Positions 8,382 through 17,963 of a DNA stretch of 32,555 bases are shown piece after piece. The stretch spans positions 1 to 32,555 of the forward strand of contig JAJYWM010000143.1 in NCBI GenBank assembly GCA_021791455.1, written 5' to 3'. How positions within the stretch are numbered: position 1 is the first letter of the stretch; the number at the start of each line of letters is the position of its first letter. The notes under the pieces were generated by a model, which was not told the DNA's origin, did not search any database, and worked only from the letters and a program-made list of their open reading frames with translations. The translations under genes and the position numbers were made by a program. Source of the DNA: a bacterium. Its GTDB lineage: Bacteria > Chloroflexota > Dormibacteria > UBA8260 > Bog-877.

Positions 8382-9284
8382 CTAGGAACCGCTTTGGGTG
8401 ATCCGTTCGAATACCTCCTGGTAGCGCCGCTGCACCTCGGCTATCAGCTCCTGCGGCAGCCGCGGCGCGGGCGGCTGGCGGTCCCATCCGGTTTGCAGTA
8501 GATGATCCCTGACCAGCTGCTTGTCGAACCCCTGTGAGCTGGCCTCCCACGAGGCCGTGCCCGACAGCCACATTCGAGAAGAGTCGGGAGTCAGCGCCTC
8601 GTCGATGAGGATCAGCTGGTCCTCGACCCAGCCGAACTCGAATTTGGTGTCCACCAGGATGACCCCGCACTTCAGGCAGAGTCCTTGGGCGAACTCGAAC
8701 AGCGCCAGGCTCACCTCTTCCAATTCCGCGGCCAGCGAGCCGCCGAGAGTCGCTGCGAGCTCCCGCCGTGAGATGTTCTCGTCATGCCCGGTGTCGTTCT
8801 TGGTTGCCGGAGTGAAGCGCGGACGGCCCAGCTCGTCGCCGAACCTGAGGCCTTTTGGAAGGGGCTCACCCGCGAGCGTCCCCTGCTGCTGGTACTCCTC
8901 CCAGCCGGAGCCCGCCAGGCGGCCCCTGACCACGCACTCGATATCCACTCGGACCGCCTTGCGGCAGAACATCACCCGCCCTTCCAGCTGGGCCCGCAGA
9001 TGGTCCGGAAGCAGGGTCAGGTCATCTGGTAGCAGATGGTTGGGGATGATGCCCTGCGTCAGTCCAAACCAGAATCTCGATAGCTCGGTCAGGATTCGAC
9101 CGCGGCCGGGGATGAGATCCGGGAGGATGCAGTCGAAGGCTGACAGCCGATCGGTGGCGATCAGCAGCAGCCTGTCGCCGAGGTCGAAGGTGTCTCTGAC
9201 CTTTCCCCTGCGGTACAGGGGGATCCCGGGGAGGTCGACCTCGGCAAGCCCGACGGCAAGGTTGTGGTCAGCGCTCACGACCAT
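8382..9284 (-). CDS. purC: SAICAR synthetase
   Basis: PurC ligates aspartate to CAIR using ATP. It starts at ATG 9282-9284, overlapping the end of purB by 17 nt, with a GGGGG run directly upstream; GTG at 9276-9278 is a second choice. The 300-aa product has the ATP-site motif RRGKVRDTFDLGD near the N-terminus, then TDRLSAFDCILPD, the VVRGRLAGSGWEEY segment and KFEFGW followed by LILIDEALTPDSSRMW. The length and the G-S-G-W-E-E-Y form resemble the long class found in actinobacteria and fungi rather than the 235-residue B. subtilis type. Confidence 0.97.
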   Translation of the reverse strand: MVVSADHNLAVGLAEVDLPGIPLYRRGKVRDTFDLGDRLLLIATDRLSAFDCILPDLIPGRGRILTELSRFWFGLTQGIIPNHLLPDDLTLLPDHLRAQLEGRVMFCRKAVRVDIECVVRGRLAGSGWEEYQQQGTLAGEPLPKGLRFGDELGRPRFTPATKNDTGHDENISRRELAATLGGSLAAELEEVSLALFEFAQGLCLKCGVILVDTKFEFGWVEDQLILIDEALTPDSSRMWLSGTASWEASSQGFDKQLVRDHLLQTGWDRQPPAPRLPQELIAEVQRRYQEVFERITQSGS

Positions 9285-10617
9285 CCCCCTGACCCCCGCT
9301 CCCACCGGTCTTGGGGTCTCCGGCCAGGAGACCGAGCAGGCGGAAACTGTGATCGATCCCACCCAAATAGTGGTCGAGATCCAGGGCCCCCTCGATCTCC
9401 CCAGCTGTCAGGTGCGTCAACAGCTCGGGGCTGGCAAGGCATGTATTTAGGAAGTCTCCGCCCGGCCGATCGGCTTGATGGGACAGCCCCTGGACCAGGC
9501 GGTAGGCCCCCTCCCGCGACACCCCCTTTCGGATCAGGGCCAGGAGCAGCTGCTGGCTGCGAGCCAGTCCGCCGCGGCGCTGCAGGTTCCCCGCCATGGC
9601 AGCGACGTCGACCTCCAGGCCTCCGATGACCGCGGTCAGAACCGCCAACATGTGCCCCAGGGCCATGGTGGCGTCAGGGAGAGCGATCCGCTCCACCGAC
9701 GAGTGCGAGATGTCACGTTCGTGCCAGAGGGCGATGTCCTCCAATCCGGCGAGCGCCAGCCCCCGCAGAATTCGGCTGAGGCCGCAGACCTGCTCCAGGC
9801 GGACCGGATTGCGCTTGTGGGGCATCGCCGAGGATCCCTTCTGCCTCAGACCGAACGGCTCCCTGACCTCGCCCACCTCGGTGCGCTGCAGCTGGCGCAG
9901 GTTGGTGGCCAACCGCTCGCAGACCCCGCCCGCGAGCGCCAGAGCGCAGAGATAACTCGCGTGGCGGTCCCGAGCCACAACCTGGGTCGTGATCTCCGCC
10001 GCCGGGAGCCGCAGCCGGGCCAACGCCAGAGCCTCCACCTCCGCCGACACCGTGGCGTGGGTGCCCACCGTCCCGGAGATCTTTCCGACCACCACCTCGG
10101 CCGCCGCCGCCTCCAGCCGCCCGCCGCTGCGCCTCAGCTCATCCAGGTGGTTGGCCAGCACGAAGCCGAATGTCACAGGCTCGGCGTGCATGCCGTGCGT
10201 CCTGCCGATCATGGGGGTGTGAAGGTGGCGCTCGGCCAGGTCGGAGACGGCGGTGTTGAGCTCCTCGAGGGCGCCCATCAGGAAGGAATGGGCGGATCTC
10301 AGCTGCAGGGCCAGGGTCGTGTCGACCACGTCCTGGCTCGTCATGCCAAGGTGCAGATACCCGCCCTCGGACCCCAGCTGCTCCTGGAGAGCGGCGACGA
10401 AGGCCGCCAGATCATGGCCCTGCTCCGCCTCCAGCTCCCGCACCCGCTCCAGCCTGGGCGGCTTGAGCGCTGCAATCACCCGGGCCGCCTCGGCTGGCAC
10501 CTCCCCGGTCATGGCGCGGGCCGCGCAGACCGCCTGCTCCACCTCTGTCCAAAGCCTGATGCGGGTCTCGTCAGACCAGAGCTCGCGCAGCTCCTTCGGC
10601 GCGTATCTCTCGATCAT
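9268..10617 (-). CDS. purB: Adenylosuccinate lyase
   Basis: PurB cleaves fumarate from SAICAR and from adenylosuccinate, so it serves both IMP and AMP synthesis. The family signature GSSAMPHKRNP is at residues 261-271 and the catalytic His region GRTHGMHAEP is near 138-147. The start is ATG 10615-10617, where the conserved MIERYAPKELRELW begins; the product is 449 aa. The frame is open to 10713, but that N-terminus is not homologous and would cross the promoter. As first gene of the operon it lies about 45 nt downstream of a TATACT -10 element. Its 3' end overlaps purC by 17 nt. Confidence 0.97.
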   Translation of the reverse strand: MIERYAPKELRELWSDETRIRLWTEVEQAVCAARAMTGEVPAEAARVIAALKPPRLERVRELEAEQGHDLAAFVAALQEQLGSEGGYLHLGMTSQDVVDTTLALQLRSAHSFLMGALEELNTAVSDLAERHLHTPMIGRTHGMHAEPVTFGFVLANHLDELRRSGGRLEAAAAEVVVGKISGTVGTHATVSAEVEALALARLRLPAAEITTQVVARDRHASYLCALALAGGVCERLATNLRQLQRTEVGEVREPFGLRQKGSSAMPHKRNPVRLEQVCGLSRILRGLALAGLEDIALWHERDISHSSVERIALPDATMALGHMLAVLTAVIGGLEVDVAAMAGNLQRRGGLARSQQLLLALIRKGVSREGAYRLVQGLSHQADRPGGDFLNTCLASPELLTHLTAGEIEGALDLDHYLGGIDHSFRLLGLLAGDPKTGGSGGQGDGRER

Positions 10618-10650
10618 CTGCCTGATAGGTCGGGGATTGGCGAAACGGTC

Positions 10651-10669
10651 CTCAAGTCTCTTGAGTATA
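10651..10669 (-). promoter_or_regulatory. Probable pur operon promoter -10 with overlapping palindromic operator
   Basis: On the minus strand TATACT (10669-10664) is a good -10 hexamer, 46 nt upstream of the purB ATG. A perfect palindrome CTCAAG-N3-CTTGAG occupies 10651-10665, overlapping the end of the -10 and the predicted start of transcription, where a repressor would block initiation. No good -35 is present at 16-18 nt, so activation or another sigma factor is possible. The regulator is unknown; the motif does not resemble the B. subtilis PurBox. Confidence 0.55.
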
Positions 10670-10728
10670 GGGTTAGATGCTCCCTCCCCCGAACCCCGTT
10701 GCGCCGCCTCCACCTGGCTCCAGGTCCA

Positions 10729-10768
10729 GTTACCGTTTGAGGGTGGCTAAGCCCCTCAACCTCGTAAC
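10729..10768. promoter_or_regulatory. 40-bp interrupted inverted repeat between purB and sigma gene
   Basis: GTTAC-N3-TTGAGGG at 10729-10743 is mirrored by CCCTCAA-N4-GTAAC at 10753-10768. The twelve matching positions per arm flank a 9-nt centre. It lies midway between two divergent genes, so it could be an operator serving both promoters or a hairpin in the leader of a longer transcript. The right arm coincides with the possible ECF -35 element of the sigma gene. Confidence 0.5.
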
Positions 10769-10789
10769 CGTGAAGGGTCCTGGTTCGTT
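10764..10789 (+). promoter_or_regulatory. Possible ECF-type promoter for the sigma gene
   Basis: GTAACC at 10764-10769 and CGTT at 10786-10789 are separated by 16 nt. This resembles the GGAAC(C)...CGT(T/C) arrangement recognised by many ECF sigma factors and would allow autoregulation of the sigma gene starting at 10817. The -35 differs from consensus at one base. The motifs are short, so this is tentative. Confidence 0.3.
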
Positions 10790-10816
10790 CAGGCAGCCGA
10801 CTGGACAGATCTGGCG

Positions 10817-11395
10817 ATGAGTCCCTCTCCCGACAATGAGGAGGCCCTGATCGCCAGGGCCCAGGAGGACCCGGAGCACTTCGGCGCACTTTATGACCAA
10901 TATTTCCCGCAGATTTATCGGTACGTGGCATCCCGAGTTCGCAGCCGGGAGCTGGCCGAGGACATCACCAGCGAGGTGTTCTTCAAGGCCCTGCGGGCGA
11001 TCGGGCGCTACCGCCACACCGGTCACCCGTTCTCCTCTTGGCTCTACCAGATCGCCATCAATGCGATCACGGACCACTATCGCTCACGCCGACGGGATGA
11101 GGAGAGCCTGGACGACGGCCCCGAACTGGTCGACGGAGCGGTCGCCGTCGACGAGGAGGTCGCTCAGCGCATGGGAGCCCAGGACATCTGGGACCTCATC
11201 GACGCCTTGCCCGAGCAACAGAGGATCGCGATGACCCTCAAGTACGGCGAGGATCTGAAGCTCGCCGAGGTTGGGGTCATCATGGGCAAGTCCGAGGGGG
11301 CGGTCAAGCTGCTGATCTTCCGCGGGACGGCGACGCTGCGGCAGCGGCTCCAAGCAAGGCGCGACAGCGCCGCCGAGGACCGGGTGCGTGGCTAG
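10817..11395 (+). CDS. ECF-family RNA polymerase sigma factor
   Basis: This 192-aa sigma-70 family protein has only regions 2 and 4. Region 2 spans about residues 23-95 (YDQYFPQIYRYVASRV, then ELAEDITSEVFFKAL, the core-binding and -10 helices, and SSWLYQIAINAITDHYR). Region 4 spans about 125-185 (DALPEQQRIAMTLKYGEDL, then a helix-turn-helix around LAEVGVIMGKSEGAVK). The ATG at 10817 has only a weak upstream SD. Its last 8 nt overlap the next gene, a membrane protein whose cytoplasmic N-terminus is the likely anti-sigma partner. No second kinase or zinc anti-sigma gene is nearby. Confidence 0.9.
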   Translation: MSPSPDNEEALIARAQEDPEHFGALYDQYFPQIYRYVASRVRSRELAEDITSEVFFKALRAIGRYRHTGHPFSSWLYQIAINAITDHYRSRRRDEESLDDGPELVDGAVAVDEEVAQRMGAQDIWDLIDALPEQQRIAMTLKYGEDLKLAEVGVIMGKSEGAVKLLIFRGTATLRQRLQARRDSAAEDRVRG

Positions 11396-13703
11396 GGGGC
11401 CGAGGTGGCGGCGAATCTGGAGCCGGGGCACCCCCGACCGCGTGGACCCTGAGCTCGTGGAGATCTTCCGATCCGCTCCCGACCGCCGGGAGCAGACACT
11501 CCTGCTGGAGGCGGCCGAGGAGATTCGGGCCCTGCTGGCCGCAGCGACCCCACCGACGGCGGCACCGGCCTATCGGGCCCACCTGCGCAACAGCCTGATG
11601 GCTGAGGCCCGTCATCACCGGATGCGCTCGCAGCAGCGCCCCACCAGGCGGTTCGGGATTCTCTTCGGGGCCGGGCTCGGAGCGACCGGGCTCGCGATGG
11701 TTGCCCTGGTGATCTTCTCGATCGCCGTCCCCGGGCCGGCTCAGGCGGTCACCGTCAGCGCAGCGGTGCGGGGCAATCCCAGGGTCCCGGTAACCCAGGC
11801 CATCCAGCTCCGCTTCAACCAGCCGATGGTCGAGAGCCGTGTCGAGCACGGGCTCGCGATCACCCCGGCCGTCTCCTACCGGGCGAGGTGGTCGGATCCC
11901 ACGACCCTGGTCATCGACCCCAAGCACGACCTGGTGCCCAACGTGTCATACGTGGTGAGCATCGCTCGCCAAGCCGCCAGGGCCCAAGACGGCGCCACCC
12001 CGCTCTCCAAGGTGGTGATCCCGTTCGGCACCGAGCCCCTGACCGCGACCGCGCAGGGCTATCCGCCCTCCCTGGTGGCGGTCAACTCAGTGGCCAGCGC
12101 CGTGGGGGCCCTGGGGCTCCAGTACTCCAACAACGGGGAACTGCTGTTGACAGCCAGCGGGTCGGTGGTGGCCAGCGGAAGCAACCAACCGGTGAGTGCC
12201 TCCCCATCGGTACCTTTCCCAGGCCCCGATGCCGGTACGGTCTACTCAATAAGCGGCCAACCGGCTGAGCTGGCGACCGACGCCACCGACGCCGTCCCCT
12301 CTCCGGACAGCCAGCAGATCGCCTATTGGACAGTCGCCAGCGGAGGCACCGCAACTCTGGAGGTGGCACCGATGAGTGGCCAGGGGCACATCTCCGCTCT
12401 CGCCACGATCTCAGGGACCAGCCCGGACGCCGCCTGGGTGAACGACAGCTCACTGGTTTACGCGAGCTCCGGCCAGCTGTACCAGGTCAACCTCGACGGT
12501 CAGTCCGGCCCAGTGGACGACTTCGTGAAGCTGGGTCCCGAGGGGACCTTCGCCCTGGAGCCACAGGGGCAGGCGCTGTTCTCGAGACCCGCCGGGATCC
12601 CCACCATCTGGGACCTCTCGGCCGGATCGTCCGTCACCGTGCCGGGCCTTGTGGGGACCCCGCAGTGGTCGCCGACAGGATCTCAGCTCGCCTACATCGG
12701 CAACGGCAACGGGAGCGACGCGATCTATCTGGCGGGACCGTACGGCAACCAGCCACGGGCCCTGCTGGTCACCTCGCAGGGCGTGACCCTCTCGGACCTG
12801 AGCTACAGCCCAGGGGGACAGTACCTCACCTACCTGGCCGCCACTCCCGGAGTGGGGGTTCAGGCGGGCGCGGTCGACATCGCCACAGGGTCCAGCGCCC
12901 TGCTGAGCACGACCACCGGCGTCAGCGACCTGGTGTGGTCGCCGTTCGGCAGCTCCCTGGCCGCCATCGAGGCGCAGCCGTCCGGAGGATCGATGGTGGT
13001 CACCCTCCAGCTCTCGGTCCCACCGGTGCTGAGCTCCTCGAGAACACAGGCGACCGCAGCCCTGGCCGTCGCCAGCGACCTGGCGGGACTCCAGGTAGCG
13101 GGCACTCCCAGCGGCTCCACCGCCATCAGGGACCTCCTGGCGGCGGGCTCCTCGATTCCCCCCGCAACCCTCCAGCCGGGGCTCTTCGACCGCTTCTATG
13201 CGGTTTCCAGCGTCCCCCTGAGCGCTGCGGCAAACACGTACCAGGTGGCGATCGAGCTGGTCCGGGACGCCACCTCCACGAGCCCCGCGGTGGCGCAGGA
13301 CGAGCAGGTGACGGTCGACGTGGCAGGCCCGGAGCCGTTGATATCCGGAGTGCTCCTGGGTAGCCTCACTCCGCTGCCTGTGGGCCCACTTGTGATCGGG
13401 ACCACCGCCACGGCCGCTCCGGGTGGGATTGTCAGCTTCACGATTGAGTTCAACTCGGACCTGGACCCGATAACCGTGGGTTCCCAGTCAATCTCTCTTG
13501 AGGACTCGGGTCAGCCCGTGACCAACCTGCAGATCGCCTACCAGGCGGCCAACCGCATGGTCACAGTGGTGACGGGACCGCTGGCACCGGGCCCGATCTC
13601 GCTCACGGTCCAGGCGCCCCTGTCGGACGTGAACCACGTGCAGATCGCCGTTCCCTATACGCTGAGCTTGCCCAGCGTGCCCGCGCCCGCCCAGGGCAGC
13701 TGA
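11388..13703 (+). CDS. Membrane-anchored Ig-like/beta-propeller protein, putative sigma regulator
   Basis: GTG at 11388-11390 overlaps the sigma gene by 8 nt, with GAGGA upstream; the product is 771 aa. Residues 1-88 are a charged cytoplasmic segment (DPELVEIFRSAPD, later AYRAHLRNSLMAEARHH) resembling the DUF5667-type N-termini found beside ECF sigma genes. One TM helix lies at about 89-113, ending P-G-P-A-Q-A. Outside, residues 121-215 look like an SbsA/Big_5 Ig-like domain (IQLRFNQPMVE, ITPAVSYRARW). Residues 215-560 look like a TolB/WD40-like propeller (repeats such as DAVPSPDSQQIAYW, TPQWSPTGSQLAYIG, DLSYSPGGQYLTYLA, DLVWSPFGSSLAAIE). A second Ig-like domain follows at about 650-750. No zinc-type HxxxCxxC anti-sigma motif is present. 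The sensing role is inferred from topology and gene overlap. Confidence 0.8.
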   Translation: MARGPRWRRIWSRGTPDRVDPELVEIFRSAPDRREQTLLLEAAEEIRALLAAATPPTAAPAYRAHLRNSLMAEARHHRMRSQQRPTRRFGILFGAGLGATGLAMVALVIFSIAVPGPAQAVTVSAAVRGNPRVPVTQAIQLRFNQPMVESRVEHGLAITPAVSYRARWSDPTTLVIDPKHDLVPNVSYVVSIARQAARAQDGATPLSKVVIPFGTEPLTATAQGYPPSLVAVNSVASAVGALGLQYSNNGELLLTASGSVVASGSNQPVSASPSVPFPGPDAGTVYSISGQPAELATDATDAVPSPDSQQIAYWTVASGGTATLEVAPMSGQGHISALATISGTSPDAAWVNDSSLVYASSGQLYQVNLDGQSGPVDDFVKLGPEGTFALEPQGQALFSRPAGIPTIWDLSAGSSVTVPGLVGTPQWSPTGSQLAYIGNGNGSDAIYLAGPYGNQPRALLVTSQGVTLSDLSYSPGGQYLTYLAATPGVGVQAGAVDIATGSSALLSTTTGVSDLVWSPFGSSLAAIEAQPSGGSMVVTLQLSVPPVLSSSRTQATAALAVASDLAGLQVAGTPSGSTAIRDLLAAGSSIPPATLQPGLFDRFYAVSSVPLSAAANTYQVAIELVRDATSTSPAVAQDEQVTVDVAGPEPLISGVLLGSLTPLPVGPLVIGTTATAAPGGIVSFTIEFNSDLDPITVGSQSISLEDSGQPVTNLQIAYQAANRMVTVVTGPLAPGPISLTVQAPLSDVNHVQIAVPYTLSLPSVPAPAQGS

Positions 13704-13791
13704 TATCCCCGCCCGGTCCGGCCCATCTCAAAGCTTATGCCGCAGAGCACCCTGGGTCAGCGCCCGACCCCCTGGCGCAGCTTCCGCCGCG

Positions 13792-14412
13792 TCACCGGTC
13801 CGGACGCGGCAGTGCCGCAAAGAGCGGCCCGGGCAACCCGGATCCCTCCGCGTGCTGGCGGGCCCACTCGGCCTCCAGCATGGCGAAGTCGATCTCATCA
13901 CCCCAGGCGCCCTTGAACCACTCGTTCTCAATTAGGTGCGCCTCTTCGCGCATGCCCAGCCGGCGGCAGAGGCGCAGCGACGGGTCGTTGCGAGAGTCGA
14001 CTCTGGCCACCACCCGGTGCAGCTGCATCTCATCGAAGGCTAGGTGCAACACCGCGTGAGCGGCTTCGGTGGCGTATCCGCACCCTGACCGGTCGGGATG
14101 GAACACCCAACCTATCTCTCCTGTGCGGTGTTCGGCACTGCGGAAAAAGAGGGTGATGTCTCCAATCACCTGGCCGATCTCTGCCAGCTCAACGCCGAAA
14201 AGGAGGCTGTCACCCTCGGCCGTGATGGCCGCGGTGGCCCAGGGGCCCGACAGCTTGGCCAAGACCGTCTCTCGATCCATGGGCTCGAATGGCACGAATC
14301 TGCACACCTCAGGGATCGAGCGGTAGGCGACCACCGCCTGGACATCGGCCGCGGTGACCGGCCGCAGCAGAAGCCGGCGCGTGAGAACCGGGTAGGCAGG
14401 GTGAAAGTCCAC
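13792..14412 (-). CDS. GNAT N-acetyltransferase, RimJ/RimL type
   Basis: The 206-aa product fits the Acetyltransf_3 branch that acetylates protein N-termini or small amines with acetyl-CoA. It opens with LTRRLLLRPVTAADV. The acetyl-CoA pyrophosphate loop is visible in HPDRSGCGYATEAAHAVLHLAFD, and the later RVDSRNDPSLRLCRRLGM is the typical C-terminal part of the fold. The start is GTG at 14410-14412 with no SD, so it may be leaderless or poorly translated. It is separated from the biotin carboxylase by 193 nt holding no convincing gene, and it faces the propeller gene tail to tail. The substrate cannot be predicted. Confidence 0.85.
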   Translation of the reverse strand: MDFHPAYPVLTRRLLLRPVTAADVQAVVAYRSIPEVCRFVPFEPMDRETVLAKLSGPWATAAITAEGDSLLFGVELAEIGQVIGDITLFFRSAEHRTGEIGWVFHPDRSGCGYATEAAHAVLHLAFDEMQLHRVVARVDSRNDPSLRLCRRLGMREEAHLIENEWFKGAWGDEIDFAMLEAEWARQHAEGSGLPGPLFAALPRPDR

Positions 14413-14605
14413 TTAGTTCACAGTACCGCGCAGGGCCTCAGGCCGCCCGCGGATCCAAGCCACAGGGCGAATGGCCCTCTCCTGGCCGTCCCCAAAGGTC
14501 CGCAGCGCACCATCGTGCGGCCAGCGATAACGAGGGACGGCGGAGATCCCTGGTGCCGTCCGCGGGGCCGTGGCGACGGCACCGCGGGAGACGGACTGCC
14601 TCAGG

Positions 14606-16054
<1,449 letters not shown>

Positions 16055-16061
16055 CGGCTGG

Positions 16062-17900
16062 TCAGCCCACTGTGACCAGGGGATCACCCCGGCTCACCAC
16101 CTGACCCTCGGAGACGTTGACGCTCTGGACCGTCCCCGCGCGGTCGGAGGGGATGTCATTCTGCATCTTCATGGCCTCGAGCACGGCAATCGTCTGGCCT
16201 ACCTCGACCACATCGCCTATCTTCACGGGGATCTTCGCGATCAGCCCCTGCATGGGAGCGCGCACAGCACCGGCGGCCGCGGGCGCCGGTGCTGTTCCCT
16301 GAACCGGACCCAGGGTGGCGAAGGACCCGTCCTTGGCCACCACACGGACCTCGAACAGCTCCCCGTCCACCTCGACGCTGAACTCTCGAGCCGACACCTC
16401 CTCAATCACCTGCGCCGGTGGGGGTGATGGCATCGGGGTAATCGGAATCCCCGCCGCATCCCCTATGGGTTCGCTGAGGTCGCCCCCGTCGACCGGCGCC
16501 AACGTGTCTCCCTGACCTTGTTCCTCCGGCTCCTCTTCCGGCTCGTCCCCCAGGCGCTCGCTACGAGCCTCACCACGCAGAGCGGCCGCCGTCGCTTCTG
16601 GAAACAGGATGAACTCCAGGACCGCTTCGGTGCCCGGATCTCCCAGGTCGCTCTTGTTCATCACCCGGTGAGCCTCCGGGAGCATGGGCTCCAGCACGTC
16701 TCCCGGGCGCACGCTTATCGGCTCCTCCGACCCGATCACAAGCCTCTGGATCTCGGGGTCGGGTGGGCCGGGAGGCAACCCGTAAAGGCCGAGGAAGTAG
16801 TCCTTGACGTCTTGAGCCACGATCAGGTAGCGGTCGCCGGATGCGACGTTGGCCACCGCCTGGGTCACCACCACCTCCGCCACCGGGCTGATGAGGGGGG
16901 GGTAGCCCATGTCCTGACGAACGCGGGCTATCTCCTCGAGAACCTCAGCCTGGCGATCCGCAGCCCCCTGGGCCTGGCACTCCCACACCAGGTGCTGCTG
17001 GACCGAGGGAGCCAGCTGGGTCCTCATGGTTGCTGAGTCGAGCCGCCATCCACTGGGGTCCGCCACCAGCTGGTAGAGCGGCATCAGCTCCTCCATCCGA
17101 TCCGCCGCTGCCAGCAGCCGGGCTGCGTCGACCGTCGGCTCGTAAGCGGTGGCCGCCAGGGCGCTGACCACTCCCTCCGTGTTGGGGAGTGATGCCCCTC
17201 CGGCGAGCGGTGAAAGGCAAACGTCCAGGGCCGAGGCCCCGGCCTCGGCAGCCGCAAGGTAGGCGAACTGGGCCTGCCCGGTGATGGTCGCGCAATGGAT
17301 GGAGACGGGCAGGCCCGTCTCCTGAACCAGACCAGCCACGATGGCGCGCGCGTTCCCGGCTCCGAGTAGGCCGGCGGGGTCGAAGAGGCAGAGGCTCTGG
17401 AACCCGAGCTGAGCCAGCGAGCTGCCAAGGCGGATGAAGCCCTCGGCGGAGTGGACTGGACTTTGGGTGTAGACCAAAAGTCCCTCGGCATGTCGGCCCT
17501 GCTTCGTCACCGCCTGCGCGACCCGGGCCAGATTGCGGATGTCGTTGAGGGGGTCGAAGCATCGGAACACGTCCAGTCCGATTTCGGACAGCTCCCCCAC
17601 GAACGTGTCCACGACATCGTCGGCGACCGGTCTCGGCCCGACCAGGCTCTGACCGCGAAGGAGACCATACAGCGGCAGCGTGGTGGCCCGGCGGACCTGC
17701 CGCAGACGCTCGAATGGGTCCTCCCCGAGGTTCTCCAGGGCAACCTCGAAGGTCGCGCCTCCGAAGGCGTCCAGACCCGCCACCCCGGTCCCGTCGAGAC
17801 GCTCCGCGAGCTCGACGATGTGGCGCGTCCGCAGGCGGCTGGAGAGCAGGGTCTGCTGCCCGTGGCGCAGAGAACTCTCGATCAATCCGATCGCGGGCAT
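16062..17900 (-). CDS. Carboxyltransferase-like protein with biotinyl domain, active site changed
   Basis: This 612-aa protein is homologous along its length to the pyruvate carboxylase subunit B / oxaloacetate decarboxylase alpha family. An HMGL-like TIM barrel covers about 5-270 (LRHGQQTLLSSRLRT, DAFGGATFEVAL, LLRGQSLVG, DVFRCFDPLNDIRNL, SPLAGGASLPNTEG). A conserved C-terminal region covers 300-420 (EVLEEIARVRQDMGYPP, VKDYFLGLYGLPPGPPDPEI). An acidic/Pro linker is followed by a biotinyl domain with EAMKMQN (biotin on Lys578). Key residues differ: the metal Asp is His13, the carbamylated Lys is Phe173, one of the two metal histidines is Ala204 (His202 is kept), and the catalytic Thr/Ser is Gln302. 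The normal pyruvate reaction is therefore unlikely. It is followed 7 nt on by an intact biotin carboxylase. Confidence 0.85.
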   Translation of the reverse strand: MPAIGLIESSLRHGQQTLLSSRLRTRHIVELAERLDGTGVAGLDAFGGATFEVALENLGEDPFERLRQVRRATTLPLYGLLRGQSLVGPRPVADDVVDTFVGELSEIGLDVFRCFDPLNDIRNLARVAQAVTKQGRHAEGLLVYTQSPVHSAEGFIRLGSSLAQLGFQSLCLFDPAGLLGAGNARAIVAGLVQETGLPVSIHCATITGQAQFAYLAAAEAGASALDVCLSPLAGGASLPNTEGVVSALAATAYEPTVDAARLLAAADRMEELMPLYQLVADPSGWRLDSATMRTQLAPSVQQHLVWECQAQGAADRQAEVLEEIARVRQDMGYPPLISPVAEVVVTQAVANVASGDRYLIVAQDVKDYFLGLYGLPPGPPDPEIQRLVIGSEEPISVRPGDVLEPMLPEAHRVMNKSDLGDPGTEAVLEFILFPEATAAALRGEARSERLGDEPEEEPEEQGQGDTLAPVDGGDLSEPIGDAAGIPITPMPSPPPAQVIEEVSAREFSVEVDGELFEVRVVAKDGSFATLGPVQGTAPAPAAAGAVRAPMQGLIAKIPVKIGDVVEVGQTIAVLEAMKMQNDIPSDRAGTVQSVNVSEGQVVSRGDPLVTVG

Positions 17901-17963
17901 TGCCTGCCAAGATTAGCGGGCCGGAGGGGTTCCGTGCCGAGCCCAGGGGGAGCCCGGCAGCAT

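Noticed and set aside
10618..10816. Purine or ZTP riboswitch upstream of purB
   Set aside because: The leader after the predicted start of transcription is only about 40 nt, and no conserved riboswitch core is visible.
12326..13363. 345-codon plus frame inside the propeller gene
   Set aside because: Out-of-frame shadow of a protein with clear repeats; Arg/Gly-rich composition typical of a shifted high-GC frame.
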